Under the pieces are notes generated by a model. That model was not told the origin of the DNA. It did no database searches and saw nothing but the letters and a program-made list of their open reading frames with translations. 64,000 nt of DNA from Staphylococcus succinus (GTDB lineage: Bacteria; Bacillota; Bacilli; Staphylococcales; Staphylococcaceae). The translations under genes were made by a program, and so were the position numbers. The DNA lies in contig NZ_CP118976.1 of NCBI RefSeq assembly GCF_029024945.1, forward strand, positions 186,001-250,000, given 5' to 3'. Shown here in pieces: positions 7,840 through 16,881 of the stretch. Positions within the stretch are counted from its first letter, which is position 1, and every line of letters starts with the position of its first letter.

Positions 7840-9163
7840 TTTATTTGAACGCTTTGATTCTAAAACACAAGTGTTATATAAATCCTTGCAGTTAGCAGGG
7901 CATCAAAATTATACAATTGTCATTCATGATGATGGATTTTTACCAGATAATATAACTTCCCCGTATCAGTTTTTTGCCAATAATCCAACTTCAGCTAATG
8001 ATAAGTCGATGTTTTTTAATGGCATTGAAATTCCAAAATACTGGGAAATCGAAGGTAATAATGATGAAGCATGGATAAAAGATATGGGAGAAATACGCGG
8101 CAAAATTGTTTATCAAAAACAATATAAATCTAGGATTGTCAATCGAGTAGAATGGCTTGATAAAAATGGGAAAGTTCGTTTTATAGATCATTATACTAAA
8201 AATGGCATCAAATTTTCTCAAACTGTATTGGATGAAAATGGGAAAGCGATATTAAAAAAATATATGAATCGAGAAGGCAAGGAAGTCATTTATGAAAACT
8301 ATATAACAAAAGATATTGTTTTAGAATGGCAAGATAAGACATATTTCTTTGATTCTGAAGTTGCTTTCATATTATTCTATTTACAAGCTTTAAATATCGA
8401 AATGAACCAATTTGTGATTAATTCTTTATCAACTCCATTTGCTGTATTATATAATATGAATATATCAGGAAATGATGTATTGTTTTGGCAAGAACAAAGT
8501 GGCGGAAGCATTCCTGGAAATATGAAATTGATTTTTAATGCAGATATGGTGCGCCAATTTAAAATCATTGTGCCTGAACATGCAGAACATCAAACTTTGA
8601 CGAATTCTATGCAAGCATTTGAAAAAACATGTGTATTTAAATCTGGGTATCTCTATGACTATGTTAAAAGAAATGAATATACAAAAAATGCATTAATTAT
8701 GACAAATTCAGATCAATTAGAACATATTGAATCTATTGTAGCGGCGGTACCATACGTGTCATTCCATATCGCTGCGTTAACTGATATGTCTTCAAAGTTA
8801 TTGAATTTAAGTCAGTATAATAATGTGAAACTATTTCCAACAGTAGATGAAGATACAATTCAGGCATTATATGAAAAGTGTGATGTCTATTTAGATATTA
8901 ATGAAGGTAAAGAAATAGTGGACGCGTTAAGAAAAGCGCTTGATTATGACATGTTGATTATGGGCTACGAAGATATTGTACATAATAAAACTGTTACTGC
9001 CATTGAAAACTTATTCACTAAAGAAGATGAGGCACAGGCGTTAATTCAAGCATTGCACAAAATTTATAAAAGAAGAAAAGTGTTCAACCAACGTTTACAA
9101 TTTCAGAAGGAGCATATTAACGAAGTAAGTGTTCAATTATTTAATCATAAATTAAAGGTGTAA
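7832..9163 (+). CDS. gtfB: Accessory Sec glycosyltransferase-stabilising protein GtfB
   Basis: The co-activator partner of GtfA: it has a glycosyltransferase fold but mainly recognises the adhesin substrate and stabilises GtfA. The 443 residues match the family length (MINLFERFDSKTQVLYKSL start; DVYLDINEGKEIVDALRKAL near the end). Its ATG lies inside the gtfA 3' end, with GAGGTG as ribosome-binding site, so the two are translationally coupled. No disruption is seen. A strong terminator follows at 9203. Confidence 0.85.
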   Translation: MINLFERFDSKTQVLYKSLQLAGHQNYTIVIHDDGFLPDNITSPYQFFANNPTSANDKSMFFNGIEIPKYWEIEGNNDEAWIKDMGEIRGKIVYQKQYKSRIVNRVEWLDKNGKVRFIDHYTKNGIKFSQTVLDENGKAILKKYMNREGKEVIYENYITKDIVLEWQDKTYFFDSEVAFILFYLQALNIEMNQFVINSLSTPFAVLYNMNISGNDVLFWQEQSGGSIPGNMKLIFNADMVRQFKIIVPEHAEHQTLTNSMQAFEKTCVFKSGYLYDYVKRNEYTKNALIMTNSDQLEHIESIVAAVPYVSFHIAALTDMSSKLLNLSQYNNVKLFPTVDEDTIQALYEKCDVYLDINEGKEIVDALRKALDYDMLIMGYEDIVHNKTVTAIENLFTKEDEAQALIQALHKIYKRRKVFNQRLQFQKEHINEVSVQLFNHKLKV

Positions 9164-9202
9164 TTCGCTTTATGGAATTTTAAACAAGTGAAAAAGTTAT
9201 AA

Positions 9203-9247
9203 AAAAACAGATTGTTTACTTATTATAGTAAGCAATCTGTTTTTTTT
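9203..9247. terminator. Bidirectional terminator after gtfB
   Basis: AAACAGATTG(C/T)TTACT arms flank TATTAT, with A- and T-runs outside. It serves gtfB on the plus strand and the tautomerase gene, which converges from the minus strand. Confidence 0.85.
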
Positions 9248-9283
9248 ATAGTGAAAATAACTTAGCAGTTAACCATATTGGTA

Positions 9284-9673
9284 TTATAAATCACCGGTTA
9301 AGAATTGTGCTTTGCCGTTAAAAAAGCTCCAATCTTCATCAGTATTTTCTACTAAACTAATCATGATGTCCTCTTTACGTATGTCAGTATGTTCATGCAA
9401 CGTATCTGCAAGCTTTTGATAGAAGTTTGTTTTCTCGCTTTGAGTTCTTGGTCTCGTAACAATCGTAAACACAAGCACATTTTCTGTGCGTTCAACACCT
9501 AAACCGGTATCTAATATTTGCATTTCGTAATCCTCATGTTGATTTACAATTTGGTATCTATCTCCCTCAGGCGCACCAAACGTTTCAAGCATTACACGAT
9601 AAGATATATCTAATATCTCTTTGATTTCTGCTTTTTCTCTACCTTTGATCATATCAATTTTAATTAATGGCAT
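9284..9673 (-). CDS. Tautomerase-superfamily protein
   Basis: A 129-residue member of the tautomerase superfamily (malonate semialdehyde decarboxylase/Tautomerase_2 branch, longer than 4-oxalocrotonate tautomerase). The catalytic proline is residue 2 (MPLIKIDM), exposed after Met removal. The C-terminal IMISLVENTDEDWSFFNGKAQF matches that branch. GAGGAG precedes the ATG. It stands alone between a terminator and a long AT-rich leader. The natural substrate cannot be told from sequence. Confidence 0.8.
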   Translation of the reverse strand: MPLIKIDMIKGREKAEIKEILDISYRVMLETFGAPEGDRYQIVNQHEDYEMQILDTGLGVERTENVLVFTIVTRPRTQSEKTNFYQKLADTLHEHTDIRKEDIMISLVENTDEDWSFFNGKAQFLTGDL

Positions 9674-9958
9674 TTTTAGGCTCCTCTTCTTCTATAAAAA
9701 TTTTGTGTATTATATTATTTTTAAATATGCACAATCATATACGAGTTATAGTATATGCTATACCCCACTTATAACAATTTAATTGCCCAGGAAATATACA
9801 TAAAAAGCATTAAAAGGCTTTAATTAAAAAATACATTTAATCTTAAGCCGATTATTTGAATTGATATTAATATCAGCGTAATATTCGATTGGTCTTAATT
9901 TATATCAGAATGTAATTTAAGCTGAATATGAATATAAAAGGTTAAGAGGAGTGGTAAT

Positions 9959-11386
9959 ATGTTCGATCAAACAAAACAATATATTAATGGCCAATGGGTC
10001 GAAAGTCACAGTAATGAAACAATGGATGTCATTAATCCAGCGACAGAAGAGGCTTTTGGTAAAATAGCTAAAGGTAATGCACAAGACGTGGAAGATGCAG
10101 TCAATGCAGCTGATAGTGTTTACTTAGAATTCAGACATTCATCAATTGAATATCGTAAAAATTTGCTTAACGATATTGTAAAAGAATATGAAAATCGTAA
10201 AGCAGATCTAGTTGAGGCGATGACTTTAGAACTTGGTACGCCTGTTACTGCTTCTGAAAACGTACATTATGAAATGGGATTAGCGCATTTTAAAGCAGCT
10301 AGAGATGCATTAGATAACTTCAACTTCAGAGAACGTCGAGGCAACAATATCGTAATTAAAGAAGCGATTGGTGTGGCAGGATTAATTACACCTTGGAACT
10401 TCCCTACCAATCAAACGGCATTAAAACTAGCTGGGGCATTTGCTGCAGGTAGTACTGTTGTCTTAAAACCTTCTGAAGAAACGCCGTTTGCAGCGATTAT
10501 TCTAGCTGAAATTTTTGATAAAGTTGGCATGCCTAAAGGTGTATTCAACTTAGTAAATGGTGATGGATTAGGTGTAGGAAATCCAATTTCTGAAAATGAA
10601 AAAATTAGAATGGTTTCATTTACAGGATCAGGTAATACGGGTAGTAAAATTATGGAAAAAGCAAGTAAAGACTTCAAAAAAGTTTCGCTAGAATTAGGTG
10701 GGAAATCACCTTATATAATTTTAGAAGATGCTGATTTGGATAAAGCGGCTGATGCAGCTGTGCATAAAGTTGTCGATAATTCTGGACAAGTATGTATCGC
10801 TGGTTCAAGAACGATTGTTCCTGAATCTATCAAAGATGCGTTCATAGAAAAAGTTAAAGAAAAAATGAGCGACATTAAAGTCGGAGATCCACAAGATGCT
10901 ACAGTTGATATGGGTCCAGTTATAAACAGCAAACAATTTAATCAAATTCAAGAATTTATTAAAATTGGTGCACAAGAAGGTGCTACAATTGAATTCGGTG
11001 GCGAAGGTAAACCTGAAGGTCTTGAAACGGGATACTTTGTAAAACCTACAATTTTCACTAACGTCGAAAATAGCATGACAATAGCACAAGAAGAAATATT
11101 TGGCCCAGTGATGTCTATTATTACTTACAGTGATGTTGATGAAGCAATTCGAATCGCAAATGATACAAAATATGGCCTAGCTGGTTATGTATATGGTACA
11201 GATATGGAAGTATTACAAAAAGTAGCTACTTCACTTGAAGCTGGTGTGATTGAAATTAATGAATATCCAAGAAGTGCTGATATGCCATTTGGTGGTTATA
11301 AACAATCTGGTATTGGCAGAGAATGGGGAGACTATGGTATTGAAGAATTCTTAGAAGTTAAAACAATTTCTGGTTTCTTCCAATAA
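9959..11386 (+). CDS. NAD(P)-dependent aldehyde dehydrogenase
   Basis: A 475-residue aldehyde dehydrogenase that oxidises an aldehyde to its acid in the cytoplasm. Landmarks in order: PWNFP cofactor-site motif, FTGSGNTGS at the nucleotide site, LELGGKSP with the general-base Glu, GQVCIAGSR with the catalytic Cys, and EEIFGPV near the C-terminus. AAGAGGAG precedes the ATG. The gene is monocistronic, with an AT-rich 285-bp upstream region lacking a clear regulator site and its own terminator. The substrate is unknown; a DhaS-like general aldehyde detoxification role is plausible. Confidence 0.85.
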   Translation: MFDQTKQYINGQWVESHSNETMDVINPATEEAFGKIAKGNAQDVEDAVNAADSVYLEFRHSSIEYRKNLLNDIVKEYENRKADLVEAMTLELGTPVTASENVHYEMGLAHFKAARDALDNFNFRERRGNNIVIKEAIGVAGLITPWNFPTNQTALKLAGAFAAGSTVVLKPSEETPFAAIILAEIFDKVGMPKGVFNLVNGDGLGVGNPISENEKIRMVSFTGSGNTGSKIMEKASKDFKKVSLELGGKSPYIILEDADLDKAADAAVHKVVDNSGQVCIAGSRTIVPESIKDAFIEKVKEKMSDIKVGDPQDATVDMGPVINSKQFNQIQEFIKIGAQEGATIEFGGEGKPEGLETGYFVKPTIFTNVENSMTIAQEEIFGPVMSIITYSDVDEAIRIANDTKYGLAGYVYGTDMEVLQKVATSLEAGVIEINEYPRSADMPFGGYKQSGIGREWGDYGIEEFLEVKTISGFFQ

Positions 11387-11396
11387 TCATAAGCAA

Positions 11397-11434
11397 AAAT
11401 CCGTAGACAATAAGTTGTCTGCGGATTTTTTTAT
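11397..11434 (+). terminator. Aldehyde dehydrogenase terminator
   Basis: AAATCCGTAGACAA and TTGTCTGCGGATTT (one G-T pair) pair around TAAG, followed by TTTT. It is also the end region of the convergent oxidoreductase gene. Confidence 0.85.
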
Positions 11435-11454
11435 TTGTTGATAGGGTTAATTGA

Positions 11455-12810
11455 TTACATCATTTGTAACTTCAATAAATCTAGTACGCCACTTGAACTG
11501 CCAGGGAAAGCAAAAATCATTTGATTTAACTCTTGAGCAGTTATTTGTTTATTAATAATAAAAGTCATTAAATTAATTAAGTCTGGCGCATCATTGGCGT
11601 AAATTTCAACACCAACGAGTCGTTTTTGTTGGTCGAGTATAATATCCATTTCAGCGGTTACTTCATTTTTATATTCAAATAAAAGTTGTTGGCCAAAGGG
11701 AATCGTCTTAATCGTATAAGATGATTCTTTATCTTGTGCTTCTTCAACAGTCACACCAATTTGTGCAAGGCGTGGTAAAGAATATAATACAGAAGGGATA
11801 GCAGGATATGTGATAGGGTTAACTTCTGTACCTAAAATGTGACTAGCAATATAATTAGACTCAAATGTGGCTGTAGGTGTTAACTTAGGAATGGTTTTAT
11901 CTAATACGTCGCCACTTGCATAAACATTTGGGATATTTGTTCTTAAATATTCATCAACTTGAATTCCACTGTGACTATATTCAATACCAACATGCTCTAA
12001 ACCAATGCCTTCCACATTTGGAAGACGTCCAGTTGCATCAAGAATATAGTCTGTATTGATCACATCGCCATTATTGGTTTGAATAACCAAACCGTTATCT
12101 GTTTTATTAATTTCTTTAGGAGAAGTACTTAGATAAAATTGAACTCCTTCTTGTGATAATTTATTTATTAATTTAGTCACATGATTGCGATTAAATCCTC
12201 TTAGCGGTTCGTTTGAATGATGTATGACTTTAACTTCTGAACCATTTTTTACAGCAATAGATGCAAATTCAATACCAATAATACCTGCGCCAACAATAGT
12301 CATACGTTTAGGAAATTGCTCTAATGATAAGAAATCACGACTGTCATTAGTGAATGAAGATCCCACGATATCTAATTTATTACTGTGTTGTCCGGTAGCA
12401 AGTACAATATGATTTGAAGTGATATGGGTTTTATTAACAGATACAGTATGTGGGTCGACTAAAGTGCCGGCACCATGGAATACATCAATGCCATATTGTG
12501 TGAACATATGTTCTAAAGTATTTGATAATGGTGATATCACTTGGTGTTTATAGTTCATCAAATTAGACCAGTTTATAGATAATTGGTCTTGATTAATGAT
12601 ATTAGGGTAACTTTGGGCAGCTTCTAAAATTTCATATGGGCCTTCAAGTAAAATTTTTGCATTACATCCATAGTTTGTACAAGTGCCAGCGATTTTGTCT
12701 TTTTCAATAATTGCTACTTTTTTATTAGCTTGTTTCAGTGTGATGGCAGCATGCCAAGCTGCATGACCACTTCCGATAAATACGACGTCATAATTGTATG
12801 TTTCTGACAT
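11455..12810 (-). CDS. FAD-dependent thiol-disulfide oxidoreductase
   Basis: A class I flavoprotein disulfide reductase (glutathione reductase/MerA/dihydrolipoamide dehydrogenase fold). Seen: FAD site GSGHAAW (13-19), redox pair CTNYGC (Cys44, Cys49), second Rossmann motif GAGIIGIEFA, FAD-binding YASGDV, and a C-terminal dimerisation domain. The usual catalytic HPTxxE of that domain is absent: the equivalent end reads FAFPGSSSGV. It is transcribed just after a 1-Cys MarR regulator (23 bp from its stop), which suggests response to oxidants or electrophiles. Hypothiocyanite reductase-like or low-molecular-weight disulfide reductase activity is possible; the substrate cannot be assigned. Confidence 0.82.
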   Translation of the reverse strand: MSETYNYDVVFIGSGHAAWHAAITLKQANKKVAIIEKDKIAGTCTNYGCNAKILLEGPYEILEAAQSYPNIINQDQLSINWSNLMNYKHQVISPLSNTLEHMFTQYGIDVFHGAGTLVDPHTVSVNKTHITSNHIVLATGQHSNKLDIVGSSFTNDSRDFLSLEQFPKRMTIVGAGIIGIEFASIAVKNGSEVKVIHHSNEPLRGFNRNHVTKLINKLSQEGVQFYLSTSPKEINKTDNGLVIQTNNGDVINTDYILDATGRLPNVEGIGLEHVGIEYSHSGIQVDEYLRTNIPNVYASGDVLDKTIPKLTPTATFESNYIASHILGTEVNPITYPAIPSVLYSLPRLAQIGVTVEEAQDKESSYTIKTIPFGQQLLFEYKNEVTAEMDIILDQQKRLVGVEIYANDAPDLINLMTFIINKQITAQELNQMIFAFPGSSSGVLDLLKLQMM

Positions 12811-12833
12811 GTATAATTCCTCCTGTTTTTGTG

Positions 12834-13268
12834 TTAAGACACAATGTTTTTTAATGAAAGCTCTAATTTATCCATAATATCTTTAGCTTCTTGATATTCT
12901 TGTAAATTCATTTGTTCTGAGACACATTGAGATATAGCCTGATAAATATCATGTTGCTGAGATTTGCCTTTGTCAGTGAGCTTAATGAGTAGTTGTCTTT
13001 TATCGGATGCAATTTTTTTTCGTTCAATCCAACCAGCTGTCTCTAATCGTTTTAGTAATGGTGTGAGTGTATTGCTTTTGAGATTCAGTGATTGACCAAT
13101 GTTATATAGTGTTTGATTATCTTGTTCCCACAATGAAACAAGTACTAAATATTGTGAATAAGTTAAACCAAAATCTGAAAGCACTTGCTCATAAAATTTA
13201 GTGAATAAGCGACTGACATTATAGACTGAGAAACACAGTTGATTGGTTAGTTTCATTGTTTCATCCAA
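12834..13268 (-). CDS. 1-Cys MarR-family (OhrR/MgrA-like) redox regulator
   Basis: A MarR-type winged-helix repressor of about 144 residues. The start is taken as TTG at 13268, eight bases from AGGAGG; an in-frame GTG at 13277 is part of that ribosome-binding site. Cys12 in NQLCFSVYNVSR aligns with the sensing Cys of MgrA/SarZ/OhrR, followed by the helix-turn-helix (SLNLKSNTLTPLLKRLE) and wing (IASDKRQLLIKLTDKG). A perfect palindrome lies over its promoter at 13293-13306. It is co-directional with the thiol flavoprotein gene, so oxidation of Cys12 probably derepresses both. Confidence 0.85.
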   Translation of the reverse strand: MDETMKLTNQLCFSVYNVSRLFTKFYEQVLSDFGLTYSQYLVLVSLWEQDNQTLYNIGQSLNLKSNTLTPLLKRLETAGWIERKKIASDKRQLLIKLTDKGKSQQHDIYQAISQCVSEQMNLQEYQEAKDIMDKLELSLKNIVS

Positions 13269-13292
13269 ATAAAGCACCTCCTGATATATATT

Positions 13293-13313
13293 AATCGCGC
13301 GCGATTGATTATA
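13293..13313 (-). promoter_or_regulatory. Operator palindrome and -10 of the MarR operon
   Basis: AATCGCGCGCGATT (13293-13306) is a perfect 14-bp palindrome next to the minus-strand -10 TATAAT (13308-13313). An operator over the transcription start fits autorepression by the MarR protein. The alternating CG core is striking in this AT-rich DNA. Confidence 0.65.
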
Positions 13314-13517
13314 TGTTAACGCCAGCTCAAATGAATTGCAAGCAATTAGTTTGGAGATTTATTATTTAGAGAAGTAGGATGCTTTCTTTAAAGCATGTAA
13401 GACTATCAATTATAAAATAAAAATACTAGGTGCTAAGAAAGGCTATCATGCAAGGAGAAAATAAACTTGATAGATATAAGTATGGTTTTATAGCTGAAAT
13501 GTAGAAATCATGATGCT

Positions 13518-14093
13518 TTATTCGAAAATCATCATACATGCTAATATAACTAAACACGAAGCCATGGATATTTTATAGAACAAGTTATATTTGAGAATCC
13601 ACTTTTTGAAACAAAGCCCCATCAATGCCCACGTAATTGCTCCAGATACACCTATTAAAGCAATAATAAGTGTATAAGAAATACTTATAAAAATTCCGGT
13701 AGTTTGTGATGTAATATATGTGATAATTGCAGTGATAACGTAAACAATTGTTTTAGGGTTCATATACTGAAGATATAGGCCATCTCTTAAACGATAACAA
13801 TTATGATTGTGAGTATCACTTTGTTTGTGCGTAAACACAGAATATGCGAGATATAATAAGTAAATAAAACCGATGATTTTAATAATGGTAATGAACTTGT
13901 CAAAATATGAAGCGACATATGTGCTAAATAGTAGGCAAATTAATGATAGTGATAAGAAACCTAAACCGATTCCTATTAAAAATCTTAGTGTACCTCTGAT
14001 ACCTAAACGTAGAGCACCGTCTAATGCTAATAAATTATTAGGACCGGGTGTATAACTCATGAAAAGTGTATAGATTATAAATGAAATGAACAA
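13518..14093 (-). CDS. LysE/RhtB-family amino-acid exporter
   Basis: A 191-residue membrane protein with about six hydrophobic segments and the family motif YTPGPNN near the N-terminus. LysE/RhtB proteins export amino acids or their derivatives by proton exchange. It is divergent from an XRE-cupin regulator with a nested palindrome between them, which suggests that regulator controls it. The substrate is unknown. Confidence 0.85.
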   Translation of the reverse strand: MFISFIIYTLFMSYTPGPNNLLALDGALRLGIRGTLRFLIGIGLGFLSLSLICLLFSTYVASYFDKFITIIKIIGFIYLLYLAYSVFTHKQSDTHNHNCYRLRDGLYLQYMNPKTIVYVITAIITYITSQTTGIFISISYTLIIALIGVSGAITWALMGLCFKKWILKYNLFYKISMASCLVILACMMIFE

Positions 14094-14142
14094 ATTGCAT
14101 TCTCCTTATCACATCCTGTATCATGGATATATATTAGATTGA

Positions 14143-14198
14143 TTTCCAGTATATAGGAAATTCCCTTTAAAGGGAATTTATATCCGCTATACTGGAAA
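14143..14198. promoter_or_regulatory. Nested palindromic operator between LysE and XRE-cupin genes
   Basis: The outer inverted repeat TTTCCAGTATA (14143-14153) / TATACTGGAAA (14188-14198) surrounds an inner perfect 22-bp palindrome (14158-14179, core TTCCCTTTAAAGGGAA). The two are nearly concentric. This is the likely binding site for the XRE-cupin dimer or a pair of dimers. Confidence 0.65.
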
Positions 14199-14223
14199 GT
14201 CAATAAAAAAAGGAGTCATAATT

Positions 14224-14772
14224 GTGGAGTTCCATAAAATAGTAGCTAAAAATATTTATTTATACAGAAAGAAAAATAAAATTAGTTTGGAACAATTATC
14301 TAAACTCACGGGTGTGAGCACTTCGTCATTAAACGAGATTGAAAAAGGCAATACAATTCCATCAATTAATACAGTATGGAAAATTAGTAACGGTTTGAAG
14401 TTGTCATTTAGTAGTTTAATGAATGAAGCAGAGTCAGATTATACTCAAGTAAATAAAGAAGATATTGTACCTGTAACAGAAGACGAAGGGAAATATCGTG
14501 TATATCCATATTTTCCATTTGAAAAGAGCAAGTCTTTTGAATTCTTTTATGTAGAACTTGATCCAGGTGCAAAGTTAGATTCTGAACCACATTTATCCGG
14601 TTCAGAAGAATCTATTATAGTAATCAAAGGACAATTGGAAATGCACTTAGAAAGTAATGTACTGAATTTAAATAAAAGAGACGCTTTAAGATTTAAGTCA
14701 GATGTAAAGCATAGCTATATTAATAATGGCGATGATGTTACAGTCATTTCTATGGTCATAGACTATCAATAA
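14224..14772 (+). CDS. XRE-family regulator with C-terminal cupin domain
   Basis: A 182-residue transcription factor: an N-terminal XRE helix-turn-helix (residues ~8-62, with SLEQLSKLTGVSTSSLNEIEKG) followed by a cupin sensor (residues ~105-180, LDSEPHLSGSEESIIVIKGQLEM). GTG start eight bases after AAAGGAG. Proteins of this design often sense an amino acid or small metabolite and control an adjacent transporter. The divergent LysE exporter and shared palindromes support that role here. Confidence 0.85.
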   Translation: MEFHKIVAKNIYLYRKKNKISLEQLSKLTGVSTSSLNEIEKGNTIPSINTVWKISNGLKLSFSSLMNEAESDYTQVNKEDIVPVTEDEGKYRVYPYFPFEKSKSFEFFYVELDPGAKLDSEPHLSGSEESIIVIKGQLEMHLESNVLNLNKRDALRFKSDVKHSYINNGDDVTVISMVIDYQ

Positions 14773-15202
14773 AATGATATATAAATTAAAGTATTAATTC
14801 ATGAATAGGTGTATATGGTAGTGTATTTGAAATGTAGTTGATACAAAGGAGAAATCATATGATTGCTAGACTATAGATTTAAATCTACTTTTAGATATCT
14901 ACGTTTGTGACATATAGTTAGGATTTTATCTTGAAAAAGTACATTATACTTTTAATAGAAGGCGTACTTTTCATTAGCTACTGATGCTTTTGTTATGGAC
15001 ATATTTCAAAGAATGAAAAGGTTATTTGTTTGTTTTTGAACAATATTACAACGAAGGTGTGTGCGGTTTGTCTGACTCAAGAAGGAAAGATGTCTAAAAA
15101 TTACAATATTATTGTAGTTGGAACGAATAAATTAATACACTGATATTGATATTTTTACATGGCAAAGTTTAACTCCTAAATTTAAAGAGATGTATATAAG
15201 CA
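14773..15202. other. Long intergenic stretch with probable decayed coding remnants
   Basis: No intact gene. A good ribosome-binding site (AAAGGAG) precedes an ATG at 14860 that meets a stop after five codons. A short frame at 15090-15143 reads MSKNYNIIVVGTNKLIH, like the first beta strand of a flavoprotein, then stops. A further open stretch reads DIFTWQSLTPKFKEMY just before the hairpin at 15203. Together these look like fragments of one or two lost genes; no family is assigned with confidence. Confidence 0.35.
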
Positions 15203-15233
15203 TAAGCAGTCATAAAATTATGACTGCTTTAAT
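15203..15233. terminator. Hairpin before the symporter 3' end
   Basis: AAGCAGTCATA pairs with TATGACTGCTT around AAAT. It lies ~40 bp past the stop of the minus-strand symporter gene and may terminate either strand. Confidence 0.6.
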
Positions 15234-15273
15234 TCATATATCTTATAATCAATGCAAAATAAAATGAGTATAA

Positions 15274-16842
15274 TTAATCATGTTTATCCATGGCGTCATC
15301 ATTTTTGGCTCGATCAAACCAAAAATGTGCATTAGGTGCTTCTTGTTGTGTCGGTCTGAAAACAGCAAGCTTCCCAGAACCTTTTGCTTTCTTTTGTTGT
15401 TCAAAATCTTTTAAAGCATGGAATGCAGGTTTACAAAGTATCCAAATGGCGACGATATTTAACCATGCCATCATACCGACACCTAAATCACCCATTGCCC
15501 AAGCAGCGTCAGCAGTCTTAAGTGTTCCATATGCAGTGGCAAAAATTAATATTAATCGTGTTATAGTGATAAAAATATTGGATTTTTTGGCACTCATCTT
15601 TCGTGTGAGATAAGCAGTATTCGTTTCTGTAATATAGGAATATGCCAAAATAGTTGTAAATGCAAAGAAAAATAGTGCAATAGCGATAAAGTAAGAACCA
15701 AAACCAGCGAAATTAGGATCGAAATGATAATCGCCTCCTTGAAATGCTTTATCGATACCAGATTGGACATACATTGCTGTGCCAGAAGGGTCTTTAGAAC
15801 CATCTGCATTTAATACATAAACCCCATTATCTTCAACTAAATTCGGTTTTCCATTTGCATTTTCCGTGCCATCTGTTGTATTGAAAGTTCCTGAAATCAA
15901 GATGATTAATGCAGTTGCTGTACAGACAAAAAGTGTATCTATATAAGCAGAAAATGCTTGTACCAGTCCTTGTTTAGCAGGATGAGATACTTCGGCAGCT
16001 GAAGCAGCATGTGGACCAGTACCTTGACCCGCTTCATTAGAATAAAGTCCTCGCTTTACCCCAATTTCTATCATGGCGCCAATAATTCCACCGAAAGTAG
16101 AGTGTAAACCAAATGCCGATTTAAAGATAAGTGTTAGGAGTTCAGGCACTTGGCTAATATTTAAACAAATTACAATAGCGGCTAAAAGTATATAAGCAAT
16201 AGCCATAAAAGGAACGATAGCAGTTGCCATACTCGCAATTCGTTTAATACCACCAAATATAATAAGTGACAGTAATACTACAAGAAATATAGTAACTATC
16301 CATTTAGGAATGTTAAAAGCACTATGTAAAGAAGTAGCAATAGCGTTGGATTGTACGCCAGGCATTAATAAACCTATTGAGATAATTGTAATGACTGCAA
16401 AAATTAGAGCGAATATTTTACCAAATTTTCCGCCTATACCATTTTCGATATAATAAGCTGGTCCACCTCTATACTCGCCATTTTCTTTTTGTTTGTATAT
16501 TTGACCTAAAGTTGATTCTACAAAAGCTGTACTCGCGCCTAATAAAGCAGTAACCCACATCCAGAATACTGCGCCAGGGCCACCAATAAATATTGCAGCT
16601 GAAACGCCCACGATATTACCGGTTCCTACTCTTCCAGCTAAAGATAATGAAATAGCTTGAAAACTAGAAATACCTTGAGGAGATTTCTCGCCTTTAAATA
16701 AAAGACGAATCATTTCTTTGAACTGTCTAACTTGTGCAAAACGTGTAACAATTGAAAATAATAGTCCAGTAATTAATAACCCAAATACTAATGGTGGGCT
16801 CCATACAATCTTATCTAACGTATCAATAATTTCTGTAAGCAA
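15274..16842 (-). CDS. AGCS-family sodium:alanine/glycine symporter
   Basis: A 522-residue secondary transporter of the alanine-or-glycine:cation symporter family with ~10-11 membrane segments. Family landmarks: GRVGTGNIVGVSAA early, GGIKRIASMATAIVPFMA in the middle, and KRGLYSNEAGQGTGPHAASAA around the substrate/sodium site. TTG start with TTAGGAG. The region between the last helices carries a ~65-residue hydrophilic loop rich in Asp and Gly. A cre site 40 bp upstream suggests catabolite control. Relatives in staphylococci (AlsT) take up Ala, Gly or Gln; the substrate here is not certain. Confidence 0.88.
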   Translation of the reverse strand: MLTEIIDTLDKIVWSPPLVFGLLITGLLFSIVTRFAQVRQFKEMIRLLFKGEKSPQGISSFQAISLSLAGRVGTGNIVGVSAAIFIGGPGAVFWMWVTALLGASTAFVESTLGQIYKQKENGEYRGGPAYYIENGIGGKFGKIFALIFAVITIISIGLLMPGVQSNAIATSLHSAFNIPKWIVTIFLVVLLSLIIFGGIKRIASMATAIVPFMAIAYILLAAIVICLNISQVPELLTLIFKSAFGLHSTFGGIIGAMIEIGVKRGLYSNEAGQGTGPHAASAAEVSHPAKQGLVQAFSAYIDTLFVCTATALIILISGTFNTTDGTENANGKPNLVEDNGVYVLNADGSKDPSGTAMYVQSGIDKAFQGGDYHFDPNFAGFGSYFIAIALFFFAFTTILAYSYITETNTAYLTRKMSAKKSNIFITITRLILIFATAYGTLKTADAAWAMGDLGVGMMAWLNIVAIWILCKPAFHALKDFEQQKKAKGSGKLAVFRPTQQEAPNAHFWFDRAKNDDAMDKHD

Positions 16843-16881
16843 AATAACTCTCCTAACTTAAGATGAATGAATATCACAAAA

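Noticed and set aside
13269..13277. GTG at 13277 as the start of the MarR gene
   Set aside because: That GTG is part of the AGGAGGTG ribosome-binding site; TTG at 13268 has the right spacing.
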